Source of the DNA: Variovorax brevis
Lineage (GTDB): Bacteria > Pseudomonadota > Gammaproteobacteria > Burkholderiales > Burkholderiaceae_C
Assembly (NCBI RefSeq): GCF_030317105.1
Contig: NZ_JASZYG010000006.1
Coordinates: 248,001 to 312,000 of the forward strand
Reading direction: 5' to 3'
Length of the DNA: 64,000 nucleotides
Position 1 is the first letter of the stretch, and the number at the start of each line of letters is the position of its first letter. The notes under the pieces are model-generated. The model was not told the DNA's origin. It made no database searches and saw only the letters and a list, made by a program, of their open reading frames with translations. The position numbers were made by a program, and so were the translations under genes. Positions 40,639-49,638 of this stretch are shown in pieces.

Positions 40639-43600
40639 TCATTCATTGGGACCGCGCGGCGCGGCAGGCAGCGGGCGCAGCGAGCCGCCACCCGAAGCGG
40701 CAGGCAGCGTTGGCGTGGGGGCATGCGCGAAGTCCTCGCCGTGCGGCACTTCGCCATGCAGCTTCAGCGGCTTGTTGCCCGTGAGCGCGCGCAGTGCCAC
40801 GTAGAACACTGGCGTCAGGAACAGGCCGAAGGCCGTCACGCCAATCATTCCGGCGAACACCGCCACGCCCATCGCGCTGCGCATCTCGGAGCCCGCGCCG
40901 GTCGCAAGCACGAGCGGCAGCACACCCATCACGAAGGCCAGCGAGGTCATCAGGATCGGCCGCAGACGCAACCGGCTGGCCTCGATCGCCGCCTGCATCG
41001 GTGTGCGCCCTGCAAACTCCAGCTCCCGCGCAAACTCCACGATCAGGATCGCGTTCTTCGCACTCAGCCCGACCAGTACGATCAGCCCGATCTGCGTGAA
41101 GACGTTGTTGTCCCCATCCGAGATCCACACGCCCGTCATCGCAGCGAGCAGGCCCATCGGCACGATCAGGATGATCGACAGCGGCAGCGTCAGGCTCTCG
41201 TACAGCGCGGCCAGCACCAGGAACACCAGCAGGATTGCGATCGGGAACACGAGGATCGCAGAGTTGCCCGCGAGGATCTCCTGGTACGTCAGGTCGGTCC
41301 ACTCGAAGCTCACGCCCTTGGGCAGCGTCTCGGCGGCGATGCGCTCGATCGCGTCCTGCGCTTCGCCGGACGAATAGCCCGGTGCGGCCCCGCCGTTGAT
41401 GTCGGCTGCGAGGTAGCCGTTGTAGCGCATCGCGCGTTCCGGCCCGAAGGTGGCATTGACCTTCATCAGCGCCGACAGCGGCACCATCTCGCCCGAGGTC
41501 GAGCGCACCTTCAACAAGCCGATGTCCTCAGCCCGCGCACGGTACGGCGCATCGGCCTGCACGCGCACGCTGTAGGTGCGGCCGAACTGGTTGAAGTCGT
41601 TCGCGTACAGGCTGCCGAGGTAGATCTGCATGGTGTCGAAGATGTCCGTCACCGGCACGCCGAGCTGGCGCGCCTTGGTGCGGTCGATGTCGGCATAGAG
41701 CTGCGGCACGTTGACCTGCCAGCTGCTGAACATGCCGGTGAGCTCCGGCGCCTGCCGCGCCTTGTTCATGAAGGCCTGCACGGCCGCGTCCATGCCGTCG
41801 TAGCCGACCGATCCGCGGTCTTCCAGTTGCAGCTTGAAGCCGCCCGTGGTGCCCACGCCCGCCACCGGCGGCGGCGGGAACATGACGATGAAAGCGTCCT
41901 GGATGCCCGCGAACTGCTGGTTCAACTGGCCCGCGACGGCGCCACCGCTCTGGTCCTTGCGCTTGCGCTCCTCGAAGGGCTTGAGCATCGCGAACACGAT
42001 GCCGGAGTTGGAGCTGTTGGTGAAGCCGTTGATCGACAGGCCCGGGAAGGCCAGCGTGCCTTCCACGTTCGGGTTCTGCTCCATGATCTTGCCCATGCGG
42101 CGGATCACCTCATCGGTACGGTCGAGCGTGGCGCCATCGGGCAGTTGCGCGAAGCCGATCAAATATTGCTTGTCCTGCCCTGGCACGAAGCCGCTGGGCA
42201 CCGCCTTGAAGAGGCCGAAGGTCACGCCGACGAGCGCCAGGTAGATCACCAGCATCAGCGTTTTGCGCGAGATGACGCGCTTAACGCCGCCGCTGTAGGC
42301 ATTCGAGCCGCGGCTGAAGAGCTTGTTGAAGCCGCGGAAAAGCCAGCCGAAGGCGCGGTCCATGCCGCGCGTCAGGGCGTCCTTGGGCGCATCGTGGCTG
42401 CGCAACAGCAATGCAGCGAGTGCGGGCGACAGCGTCAGCGAATTGATCGCCGAGATCACCGTTGAGATCGCGATCGTCACCGCGAACTGCTTGTAGAACT
42501 GGCCCGTGAGCCCGGTGATGAAAGCCAGCGGCACGAACACCGCGACCAGCACCAGCGCAATGGCGACGATGGGACCGGACACCTCGCGCATCGCCCTGTA
42601 AGTCGCGTCGCGCGGACTCAGCCCCGCCTCGATGTTGCGCTCCACGTTCTCCACCACCACGATGGCATCGTCCACCACGATCCCGATGGCAAGCACCAGC
42701 CCGAACAGGCTCAGCGCATTGATCGAGAAGCCCAGCACATGCAGCACCGCAAAGGTTCCGATGACCGAGATCGGCACCGCCAGCAGCGGGATGATCGAAG
42801 CACGCCACGTCTGCAGGAACAGGATCACCACCAGTACAACAAGCGCAATCGCTTCGAGCAGCGTGTGGATCACCGACTCGATCGACGCGCGCACGAACTG
42901 CGTCGGGTCATAGGCGATGCGGTACTCCACGCCTTCGGGCATGTTCTTCTGCAACTCGGTCATCGCCTTGCGCACCTGAGAGGAGATCTCAAGCGCATTG
43001 GAGCCCGGCGACTGGAACACGCCGATGCCGACGGCCGAATCGTTGTTGAGCAGCGAGCGCAGCGAGTAATCGGCCGCGCCGAGTTCCAGCCGCGCGATGT
43101 CGCGCAGGCGGGTCACGGCGCCATCGCTGCCGGTCTTGACGATGATGTCGCCGAACTCTTCCTTGCTTTGCAGGCGACCTTGCGCGTTGATGGACAGTTG
43201 CACGTCCACGCCCGGCAAGCCCGGCGATGCACCGACAGCGCCGGCCGCAGCCTGCACGTTCTCGCCACGCACGGCAGCCACTACATCGCTCGCTGAAAGC
43301 CCACGCTGCGCCACCTTCTGCGGATCGAGCCAGACACGCATCGCGTACTCGCCGCCACCCCAGATCTGCACCTGCCCCACGCCCTGGATGCGCGCCAGTT
43401 GGTCCTTGACGTTGAGCACCGCGTAGTTGCGCAGGTAGTCGATGTCATAGCGGCCGTTGGGCGACACCAGATGCACCACCATCGTGATGTCCGGCGAACT
43501 CTTGACGGTGGTGATGCCCAGCCGCCGCACCTCTTCCGGCAGCCGTGGCTCGGCTTGCGACACGCGGTTCTGCACGAGTTGCTGGGCCTTGTCCGGATCG

Positions 43601-43899
43601 GTGCCGAGCTTGAAGGTGACGGTGAGCGTCATCACGCCATCGGTCGTCGCCTGGCTGCCCATGTAGAGCATGCCTTCGACGCCGTTGATCGACTCTTCCA
43701 GCGGCGTCGCCACGGTCTCCGCGATCACCTTCGGATTCGCGCCGGGGTACTGCGCGCGCACGACCACCGAGGGCGGCGCGACGTCGGGATATTCCGAGAT
43801 CGGCAGCCCGCGCAGCGCGATCAGGCCGGCGATGAGCATCAACACCGACAGCACGCCGGCAAAGATCGGCCGGTCGATGAAGAACTTCGATAGATTCAT
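40639..43899 (-). CDS. RND efflux permease, HAE-1 family (MexF/AcrB-like)
   Basis: The inner-membrane proton-driven pump that exports hydrophobic and amphiphilic compounds. The 1086-residue protein starts MNLSKFFIDRPIFAGVLSVL and resembles MexF throughout. The proton relay is present: the DD pair in GIVVDDAIVVVENV of helix 4 and the Lys in GLSAKNAILIVEF of helix 10. The twelve helices are interrupted by two large periplasmic loops. It is about 30 residues longer than usual because of a Pro/Ala/Gly-rich tail (about 1050-1086). It lies between the adaptor and the outer-membrane gene. Confidence 0.95.
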   Translation of the reverse strand: MNLSKFFIDRPIFAGVLSVLMLIAGLIALRGLPISEYPDVAPPSVVVRAQYPGANPKVIAETVATPLEESINGVEGMLYMGSQATTDGVMTLTVTFKLGTDPDKAQQLVQNRVSQAEPRLPEEVRRLGITTVKSSPDITMVVHLVSPNGRYDIDYLRNYAVLNVKDQLARIQGVGQVQIWGGGEYAMRVWLDPQKVAQRGLSASDVVAAVRGENVQAAAGAVGASPGLPGVDVQLSINAQGRLQSKEEFGDIIVKTGSDGAVTRLRDIARLELGAADYSLRSLLNNDSAVGIGVFQSPGSNALEISSQVRKAMTELQKNMPEGVEYRIAYDPTQFVRASIESVIHTLLEAIALVVLVVILFLQTWRASIIPLLAVPISVIGTFAVLHVLGFSINALSLFGLVLAIGIVVDDAIVVVENVERNIEAGLSPRDATYRAMREVSGPIVAIALVLVAVFVPLAFITGLTGQFYKQFAVTIAISTVISAINSLTLSPALAALLLRSHDAPKDALTRGMDRAFGWLFRGFNKLFSRGSNAYSGGVKRVISRKTLMLVIYLALVGVTFGLFKAVPSGFVPGQDKQYLIGFAQLPDGATLDRTDEVIRRMGKIMEQNPNVEGTLAFPGLSINGFTNSSNSGIVFAMLKPFEERKRKDQSGGAVAGQLNQQFAGIQDAFIVMFPPPPVAGVGTTGGFKLQLEDRGSVGYDGMDAAVQAFMNKARQAPELTGMFSSWQVNVPQLYADIDRTKARQLGVPVTDIFDTMQIYLGSLYANDFNQFGRTYSVRVQADAPYRARAEDIGLLKVRSTSGEMVPLSALMKVNATFGPERAMRYNGYLAADINGGAAPGYSSGEAQDAIERIAAETLPKGVSFEWTDLTYQEILAGNSAILVFPIAILLVFLVLAALYESLTLPLSIILIVPMGLLAAMTGVWISDGDNNVFTQIGLIVLVGLSAKNAILIVEFARELEFAGRTPMQAAIEASRLRLRPILMTSLAFVMGVLPLVLATGAGSEMRSAMGVAVFAGMIGVTAFGLFLTPVFYVALRALTGNKPLKLHGEVPHGEDFAHAPTPTLPAASGGGSLRPLPAAPRGPNE

Positions 43900-43933
43900 G
43901 ATGAGCTTTCTTCAGGCGCGCAAGGCGCTCATA

Positions 43934-45178
43934 TCAGGTGTTCGACGCGACCTTGCTCGCCGCCGGCGTCGCGGCCGGCGACTGCGCGGTCGCATCCATG
44001 GGCACCACCTGCGGCGCCACCAGCGCACCCGGGCGCACGTGCTGCAAGCCATTGACCACGACGTTCTCGCCTGCCTTCAGGCCGCTGGCGACGATGCGCA
44101 GGCCATTGGCCGGCGCGCCGAGCGTGACCTCGCGGTACTCGGTCTTGTTGTCGCCGTTCACCACCATCACGAACTTCTTGCTCTGGTCGGTGCCGATGGC
44201 GCGCTCGCTCACCAGCATCACGTTGCTGCTCTTGGCCTGGCCCATGCGGATGCGCGCGAACTGGCCGGGGATCAACTCGCCGTCCTTGTTGTCGAAGGCG
44301 GCGCGCACGCGCACCGTTCCGCTGCGCGCGTCCACCTGGTTGTCGATGAGTTGCAGGCGACCTTCGAAAGGCGTGCCATTGCTCGCGGCCGTGCCCATCT
44401 GCACGGGAATCTTGCCGATCAACGCACGGGCGCTGGAACCGCCGGGCATGTCCTTGAGGGCGCGTCCGATCACGTTTTCATCCACGTCAAAGCTCGCGTA
44501 GATCGGGCTCACCGACACCAGCGTGGTCAGCACCGGTGCGCCGGGACCGGCGGCGACGAGGTTGCCGACCGTCACCTCGAACTTGCCGATGCGCCCGGAA
44601 ACGGGAGCGCGAACCTGCGTGTAGCCCAGGCTCAGCCGTGCCGTTTGCAACGCAGCTTGCGCGGCGCGCAGGTTGGCTTCCGCTTCGCGCTTGGCATTGC
44701 CGCGCTCGTCGAGTTCACGTTGCGCGATGGCTTGCTCGTCCCAAAGGCGCGTGGCACGCACATGCTCGCTCGTGGCTTGCGACACGCGGGCCTGCGCGGC
44801 AGCAACCTGCGCTTCGGCGCGATCCACTTCCGCGGCGTAGGGCGCAGGGTCGATGGTGATGAGCAACTGGCCCTGCTTCACCAATGAGCCTTCTTCGAAA
44901 TGCACGGCCTGCACGGCGCCTGCCACGCGGGAGCGCACATCGACGCGCTCGACCGCTTCGAGGCGGCCCGAGAACTCGTCCCATGCGGTGATGTCGGTGG
45001 TGGCCACCGTGGCAACGGAGACGGGCGTGGCTTGCGGCGCGGGCGGCGGGCTGCTGGCCTCGGCCTTCAGCGTGTTCAGTCCGAACACCGCAGACGCAAT
45101 CGCCAGCACGGCCGTCAAACCCGTCAACGTGGGCCACAGGCCCTTGCGTGCTGCGGAGGAAATCTGTTGCTTGGTCAT
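43934..45178 (-). CDS. RND efflux periplasmic adaptor (MexE-like)
   Basis: The 414-residue membrane fusion protein links the permease to the outer-membrane channel. It has an N-terminal membrane anchor (about 17-35), ITAWDEFSGRLEAVERVDVRSRVAGAVQAVHF (barrel-sandwich start), a helical hairpin (about 105-165), and the LGYTQVRAPVSGRIG lipoyl closing segment, all MexE-like. The ATG at 45178 has AAAAGGAAG nearby upstream. It is the first gene of the three-gene pump operon; a 19-base inverted repeat lies upstream at 45298. Confidence 0.93.
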   Translation of the reverse strand: MTKQQISSAARKGLWPTLTGLTAVLAIASAVFGLNTLKAEASSPPPAPQATPVSVATVATTDITAWDEFSGRLEAVERVDVRSRVAGAVQAVHFEEGSLVKQGQLLITIDPAPYAAEVDRAEAQVAAAQARVSQATSEHVRATRLWDEQAIAQRELDERGNAKREAEANLRAAQAALQTARLSLGYTQVRAPVSGRIGKFEVTVGNLVAAGPGAPVLTTLVSVSPIYASFDVDENVIGRALKDMPGGSSARALIGKIPVQMGTAASNGTPFEGRLQLIDNQVDARSGTVRVRAAFDNKDGELIPGQFARIRMGQAKSSNVMLVSERAIGTDQSKKFVMVVNGDNKTEYREVTLGAPANGLRIVASGLKAGENVVVNGLQHVRPGALVAPQVVPMDATAQSPAATPAASKVASNT

Positions 45179-45297
45179 GATGATTCTTCCTTTTGGGTCA
45201 ATTTCGGGATGCAAGGGGCCATCCGGCGCGGGTAGCGCCAGAAAGCGTTGTTTTCTTCTGGAAAGGCCGAGGTCTCCGTCGGCGGGGAAAGCGTTGG

Positions 45298-45316
45298 CTG
45301 GCAACAGTTGCCAGCT
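45298..45316. promoter_or_regulatory. Inverted repeat upstream of the pump operon
   Basis: GCTGGCAA and TTGCCAGC flank a CAG spacer, 120 bases before the adaptor start and 14 bases after the hydrolase-like gene. It lacks a terminal U-run, so a regulator site is as likely as a terminator. Confidence 0.4.
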
Positions 45317-45329
45317 GGAACGTCAGCGC

Positions 45330-46202
45330 TTAACTCGTCGCGGGCGGCGGTGTGGCCGCGCTGAAAAACTCGCGGAAGTGCTGCTTTACCGTCACGGCGC
45401 AAGGACACTCACCGCTCGCGCCCTGCGACAGCGATTCGGCCCACTGCGATGCCGGCGGCAGCACGATGCTCGAGACCTCGTTGCCGGCCTGCCTCAAGCG
45501 GCCGGCATAGGTCATGGCCTCGTCGCGCATCGCATCGTCCTGCCCGACCAGAACCAGCGTGGGCGCCAGTTGGCTGAGCCGAAGCGATGCGCTGGGCACG
45601 GCATAGGGATGCAGCGCATCCTTGGGCCGCCCGAGGTATTTGGCCCAGCCCGTCGCCCATTTGCACTGCGTGCCGTCGTCGGTCGCCTTGCGCAGCGACG
45701 CGGTGCCGGTGCAGGGGTCAAGCATCGGCGACAGCAGGATCTGCCCTGCAATGGGCGGATGGCCCCGGTCGCGGGCGATCATCGCCACGGCTGCTGCGAG
45801 GTTGCCGCCCGCCTCTTCGCCCGCCAGGAAGACGCGGGCGCCCTTGCCGGCCAGTTTGACCCGGTTCTTGTAGAGCCACTCCAGCACATCGAAGCCCACT
45901 TCGATGGCGCCGGGGAAGGGGTTCTGCGGTGCCAGCGGATACGCCAGCGACACCACCAGCGCGCCGGCGTCCGCCAAGAGGGTGGCCACCATGCGACCGT
46001 CGTCGAGTTCGCCGCAGGCAAAGGTCCCGCCGTGGAAATGCAGGATCAGCGGTGCATTGGCAGCACCCGACCGCTCCCCGTAGATGCGCGCCTTCACCGC
46101 ATCACGCTTGGGCAAATCAATCGTGATGTCGCATTCCGCGATGCCGCTGGACGCTGCTTCTTCTTCAGCGTTGGCGGCGGGCTGGGACGGACGGGGTGAC
46201 AT
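45330..46202 (-). CDS. Hormone-sensitive-lipase-like alpha/beta hydrolase homologue lacking its catalytic serine
   Basis: The 290-residue protein follows the HSL/alpha-beta-hydrolase-3 fold: the oxyanion loop HFHGGTFACGE (about 55-65), and ARVFLAGEEAGGNLAAAVAM (about 122-141), LLSPMLDP, and VLVGQDDAMRDEAMTYAGRL (catalytic Asp region). The nucleophile motif normally reads GDSAGG; here it is GEEAGG, so Ser130 is Glu. The protein is therefore probably not a serine hydrolase, unless it works differently. The ATG at 46202 was chosen; a longer upstream reading overlaps the LysR promoter region. It lies between the pump operon (same strand) and a divergent LysR gene. Confidence 0.78.
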   Translation of the reverse strand: MSPRPSQPAANAEEEAASSGIAECDITIDLPKRDAVKARIYGERSGAANAPLILHFHGGTFACGELDDGRMVATLLADAGALVVSLAYPLAPQNPFPGAIEVGFDVLEWLYKNRVKLAGKGARVFLAGEEAGGNLAAAVAMIARDRGHPPIAGQILLSPMLDPCTGTASLRKATDDGTQCKWATGWAKYLGRPKDALHPYAVPSASLRLSQLAPTLVLVGQDDAMRDEAMTYAGRLRQAGNEVSSIVLPPASQWAESLSQGASGECPCAVTVKQHFREFFSAATPPPATS

Positions 46203-46399
46203 AGGGGCGTACCTGCGAAGGGTAATTGCAAACAGTGCGATGTGGAAATGGTGCGATGGTTGAATATTAGGACGCATCGCCGCCAAGGAAACAGGCCCGA
46301 ACAGCCCACTCTGTTTCCAAGGAGCGAACAATCGCGGGTTTCTTGCGTGTGAGAATCCCGCTCCCCCGGGGTATACCCGGGCACGAGGAGTTGAGATCC

Positions 46400-47314
46400 A
46401 TGGACCCCATCCACGCGATGCGTGCCTTTGTTCGCGTCGTCGAAGCCGGCAATTTCACCCGGGCCGCCGAGTCGCTCGACCTGCCCAAGGGCACGGTCAC
46501 CAAGCAAATCCAGTCGCTGGAGGAGCGGGTGCAGGCGAAGCTGTTGAACCGGACCACGCGCCGAGTCACCGTGACGCCGGACGGCGCCGCGTACTACGAG
46601 CGCGCGGCGCGATTGCTCAATGACTTCGACGACCTGGAGTCGAGCATGACCAATGCGCAGGCCAGTCCCAAGGGGCGGCTGCGCGTGGACGTTGGCTCCT
46701 CGACGGCCAAGCTCATCATCATTCCGGCGCTCCAGTCCTTTTGCGACCAGTACCCGGACATCCAGCTCGATCTGGGCGTGACCGACCGGCCGGTGGATTT
46801 GATTGGCGAGAACGTCGATTGCGTGATTCGCGCCGGCGACCTGGCCGACCAATCACTGGTGGCGCGGCGCATCGGCAACCTGCCTTTCACGACGGTGGCG
46901 TCGCCGTCGTACATCAAGCGCTACGGCATGCCCGCGCATCCGCGCGAGCTGGACAAGCGGCACCACGTCGTTGGCTTCTTCGGCGCCCACTCGCGGCGCA
47001 ACTACCCGCACGAGTTCAACAAGGATGGGGAGCATGTTGAGTTGTCCGTGAACTACCGGGTGTCGGTGAACGAGAGCAACGCGCACTTGGCTGCTGTGCT
47101 GGCGGGGTTCGGGATCTCGCAGTGCGTGACTTTCCAGGCGGCGCCGTATCTTGAAAGCGGCGAACTGGTGGAAGTGCTGCCGGATTGGTCGCGCGATCCG
47201 CTGCCGGTTTATGTTGTGTATCCGCCGAATCGGCATTTGAGTCCGAAGGTGCGGGCGTTTGTGGATTGGGCGGCGGAGTTGTATGCGGGGCATCCGAATT
47301 TGCAGAGGTCCTGA
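46400..47314 (+). CDS. LysR-family transcriptional regulator
   Basis: The 304-residue protein has an N-terminal winged helix-turn-helix (MRAFVRVVEAGNFTRAAESLDLPKGTVTKQIQSLE over two motifs, about 6-40) and a type 2 periplasmic-binding effector domain (about 90-300). The ATG at 46400 gives the family's normal beginning, with GAGGAG upstream. It is divergent from the hydrolase-like gene and the MexEF-like pump, so it may control them. A repeat of GTGCGATG near 46236 and 46252 could be part of its binding site; that is inference. Confidence 0.88.
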   Translation: MDPIHAMRAFVRVVEAGNFTRAAESLDLPKGTVTKQIQSLEERVQAKLLNRTTRRVTVTPDGAAYYERAARLLNDFDDLESSMTNAQASPKGRLRVDVGSSTAKLIIIPALQSFCDQYPDIQLDLGVTDRPVDLIGENVDCVIRAGDLADQSLVARRIGNLPFTTVASPSYIKRYGMPAHPRELDKRHHVVGFFGAHSRRNYPHEFNKDGEHVELSVNYRVSVNESNAHLAAVLAGFGISQCVTFQAAPYLESGELVEVLPDWSRDPLPVYVVYPPNRHLSPKVRAFVDWAAELYAGHPNLQRS

Positions 47315-47334
47315 AAAACCGCACAGCCTTGGCG

Positions 47335-47733
47335 TCACTGCCAATAGTCGGCGGGCGGGCGGTCCAAGGGATCATTTGAATAGACTTCCAAGTACTTCGC
47401 GGTCGGCAGCACGCCCTCTGTTGATGCCCGGCAATCGACGAACCACACCCGCGCCACCAACCCCTTTCGCAGGCTGTTTATTTTGTCGTCGCCACCAAAA
47501 GCCGTGTAATAGACACCCGACTGAGGTGGCCTCACTCGCTTGATTTGGCCGCTCGATGTTTTGAGTGTGATGGTGGAAATCTTCGATGCCGTTATGGTGC
47601 CAACTAGATTTGGCGGGCTCGGGTTGGTCACTCCACCGTCAGGGGCGGGCAGCCGACATGCAGCGTTCGCGATCATCGCCATCGTGAAAATGACGATAAG
47701 CGCCAACAGCCTGAAAATTGATTCGAAGTGCAT
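47335..47733 (-). CDS. Small exported hypothetical protein
   Basis: I do not recognise this protein. It has 132 residues with a signal peptide (LLALIVIFTMAMIANA, about 8-24), then a mature part with two cysteines (about 25 and 98) and a repeated Thr/Ser/Lys-rich strand region (VGTITASKISTITLKTSSG). The ATG at 47733 gives the best signal peptide. The stretch looks visibly richer in A and T than its neighbours, suggesting acquisition. It lies 13 bases after a serine hydrolase on the same strand, and 20 bases from the convergent LysR gene. Confidence 0.6.
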   Translation of the reverse strand: MHFESIFRLLALIVIFTMAMIANAACRLPAPDGGVTNPSPPNLVGTITASKISTITLKTSSGQIKRVRPPQSGVYYTAFGGDDKINSLRKGLVARVWFVDCRASTEGVLPTAKYLEVYSNDPLDRPPADYWQ

Positions 47734-47746
47734 TCCCTTTACAGCC

Positions 47747-48697
47747 TCAAACTCCGCTCTCCATAAACACCTCAACAGCCTTCACCGTCCGCGCCGGATC
47801 TTCTTCCTGCGGAATATGGCCCAAGCCATCAAACACCTGGACCCGGCTCCCCGCAATGTCCCGCGCGAAATACTGCGCCTGCGCCGGAGGGATCAATCGA
47901 TCCAAAGCGCCCCACAAGATGAGCGTCGGCTGCTTGATCTGCGCGATCTGGGCGGAGTAGTTCTCCCCCTTCAGCGTCCGGAAGCGTTCGACCAGCGCCT
48001 GGCGATTGCCCGCGCGCAAGGTGAGTTCGTAATAGCGATCGACCAGTTCGGGCGTGACCTTGTCCGGATCGCCATACACATTGCGCACACTCGATTCGAT
48101 CATTCCGCGCGGCAACAGGTTGCGCATCACCGGTGCCAGCATCGGAATGCCCGCCAATCGAAAGCCCAGCGGCACCGATTGCGATTCATAGGGATAGCCT
48201 CCTGCATCCACCAGCACCAGCTTGCTCACACGCGCAGGAAAGTCCACGGCCGTCTTCCACGCGACCGCACCGCCGAGCGAATTGCCGGCCAGCACGGCTT
48301 GCTTGATCGCCAATTGGTCGAGCACATCGACCACGAAGCGGGCGTAGCGCGGCAGCGAATAGTCGGCATCGGGCGCGGGGCCGGTCAGGCCGAAGGCAGG
48401 CAAGTCCATGCGCACCACGCGATGCCTGGCCTTGAGCACATCGACCCAGCCATCCCAGGTGTGCAGGCTCGCGGACGTACCGTGGATCAGGACGATGGGT
48501 TGCGGATCATCGCGCGGGCCTTCGTCGCGCAAGTGCACATCCATGCCCTCGATGGCCACGAATTGCGAAGGCGGCGGCGCCCAGCGCGCCTTGAGCGTAT
48601 CGACCGGACGATCCGGTGCCCAGACTTGTGCGGTGCCGACGCCCGGCAGGGCGAGCAAAAGGCAGGCGGCGAACGCAAGCGACTTGAAGAGACCCAT
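47747..48697 (-). CDS. Alpha/beta hydrolase with intact catalytic triad, exported
   Basis: The 316-residue protein has a signal peptide (about 1-26, ending GTA before QVWAP) and the alpha/beta hydrolase core: LIHGTSASLHTWDGW (oxyanion loop), AGNSLGGAVAWK with nucleophile Ser in GNSLGG, WGALDRLIPP (Asp) and DGLGHIPQEEDP (His). It resembles haloalkane dehalogenase/epoxide hydrolase-like members, but the substrate is unknown. The ATG at 48697 was preferred for the signal peptide. It faces the gltIJKL operon in the same orientation. Confidence 0.86.
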   Translation of the reverse strand: MGLFKSLAFAACLLLALPGVGTAQVWAPDRPVDTLKARWAPPPSQFVAIEGMDVHLRDEGPRDDPQPIVLIHGTSASLHTWDGWVDVLKARHRVVRMDLPAFGLTGPAPDADYSLPRYARFVVDVLDQLAIKQAVLAGNSLGGAVAWKTAVDFPARVSKLVLVDAGGYPYESQSVPLGFRLAGIPMLAPVMRNLLPRGMIESSVRNVYGDPDKVTPELVDRYYELTLRAGNRQALVERFRTLKGENYSAQIAQIKQPTLILWGALDRLIPPAQAQYFARDIAGSRVQVFDGLGHIPQEEDPARTVKAVEVFMESGV

Positions 48698-48810
48698 CGA
48701 TTTTTTCCAGCATTTCAAACCCCGCCAGTATTGCGCGAGGCCTGCCCTGCCCGATGGCATCGTGTTTCGACCGACACGAATTGCACACCCTTCGCCATGG
48801 CGCCGACATG

Positions 48811-48833
48811 AAAAAGCCCCGCGTTGCGGGGCT
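48811..48833 (-). terminator. Rho-independent terminator of the glt operon
   Basis: AGCCCCGC and GCGGGGCT form a perfect stem with a GTT loop; on the minus strand it is followed by five T residues, 22 bases after the gltL stop. Confidence 0.9.
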
Positions 48834-48854
48834 CGGTGCGGGGCGAAATATCGC

Positions 48855-49592
48855 TCAGTGCGCCAGGATCTTGTTCAAGAAGTCCTTCGTCCGCGCCTGC
48901 CGATTTTCCGGATGCGCAAAGAACTCCTCCTTCGAGCAGTCTTCCAGAATCCGCCCACCCACGTCGATGAAGATCACGCGGCTGGCCACCTTGCGCGCAA
49001 AGCCCATTTCATGCGTGACGACCATCATCGTCATGCCTTCCTTGGCCAGCGCCACCATCACGTCCAGCACTTCGCCGACCATCTCGGGGTCGAGCGCCGA
49101 GGTGGGCTCATCGAATAACATCACGATCGGGTCCATGCTCAGCGCACGCGCAATCGCCACGCGCTGCTGCTGGCCGCCCGACAGCTGGCCGGGGAACTTG
49201 TCCTTGTGCGCCATCAGGCCCACGCGGTCCAGCATCTTCAGGCCACGCGTCTTGGCTTCGTCCGGGCTGCGGCCCAGCACCTTGATCTGCGCGATCGTGA
49301 GGTTTTCCGTCACCGACAGGTGCGGGAACAGCTCGAAGTGCTGGAACACCATGCCGACCTTGGAGCGCAGCAGCGGCAGGTTGGTCTTGGGGTCGTGCAG
49401 CGCAATGCCGTTGACGGTGATCTCGCCCTTCTGGAAAGGCTCCAGCGCGTTCACCGTCTTGATGAGCGTGGACTTGCCCGAGCCCGACGGCCCGCACACC
49501 ACCACCACGTCGCCCTTGGCGATGCTCACCGAACAGTCGTTGAGCACCTGGACCGAGCCATACCACTTGGAAACGTTCTTGATTTCAATCAT
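48855..49592 (-). CDS. gltL: Glutamate/aspartate ABC importer ATPase (GltL)
   Basis: The ATPase of a polar amino-acid importer. The 245-residue protein has Walker A GPSGSGKSTLIK (about 34-45), the Q-loop VGMVFQHFELFPHL, the ABC signature LSGGQQQRVAIARAL, and Walker B VMLFDEPTSALD. The sequence matches the GltL/GlnQ group; the specific call rests on the operon with the two permeases and binding protein. It is the last gene before a clear terminator. Confidence 0.95.
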   Translation of the reverse strand: MIEIKNVSKWYGSVQVLNDCSVSIAKGDVVVVCGPSGSGKSTLIKTVNALEPFQKGEITVNGIALHDPKTNLPLLRSKVGMVFQHFELFPHLSVTENLTIAQIKVLGRSPDEAKTRGLKMLDRVGLMAHKDKFPGQLSGGQQQRVAIARALSMDPIVMLFDEPTSALDPEMVGEVLDVMVALAKEGMTMMVVTHEMGFARKVASRVIFIDVGGRILEDCSKEEFFAHPENRQARTKDFLNKILAH

Positions 49593-49638
49593 TTTTCAAC
49601 TCCAGTGCGAGTACCAGATTTATTCGATTCGAAGTCGT

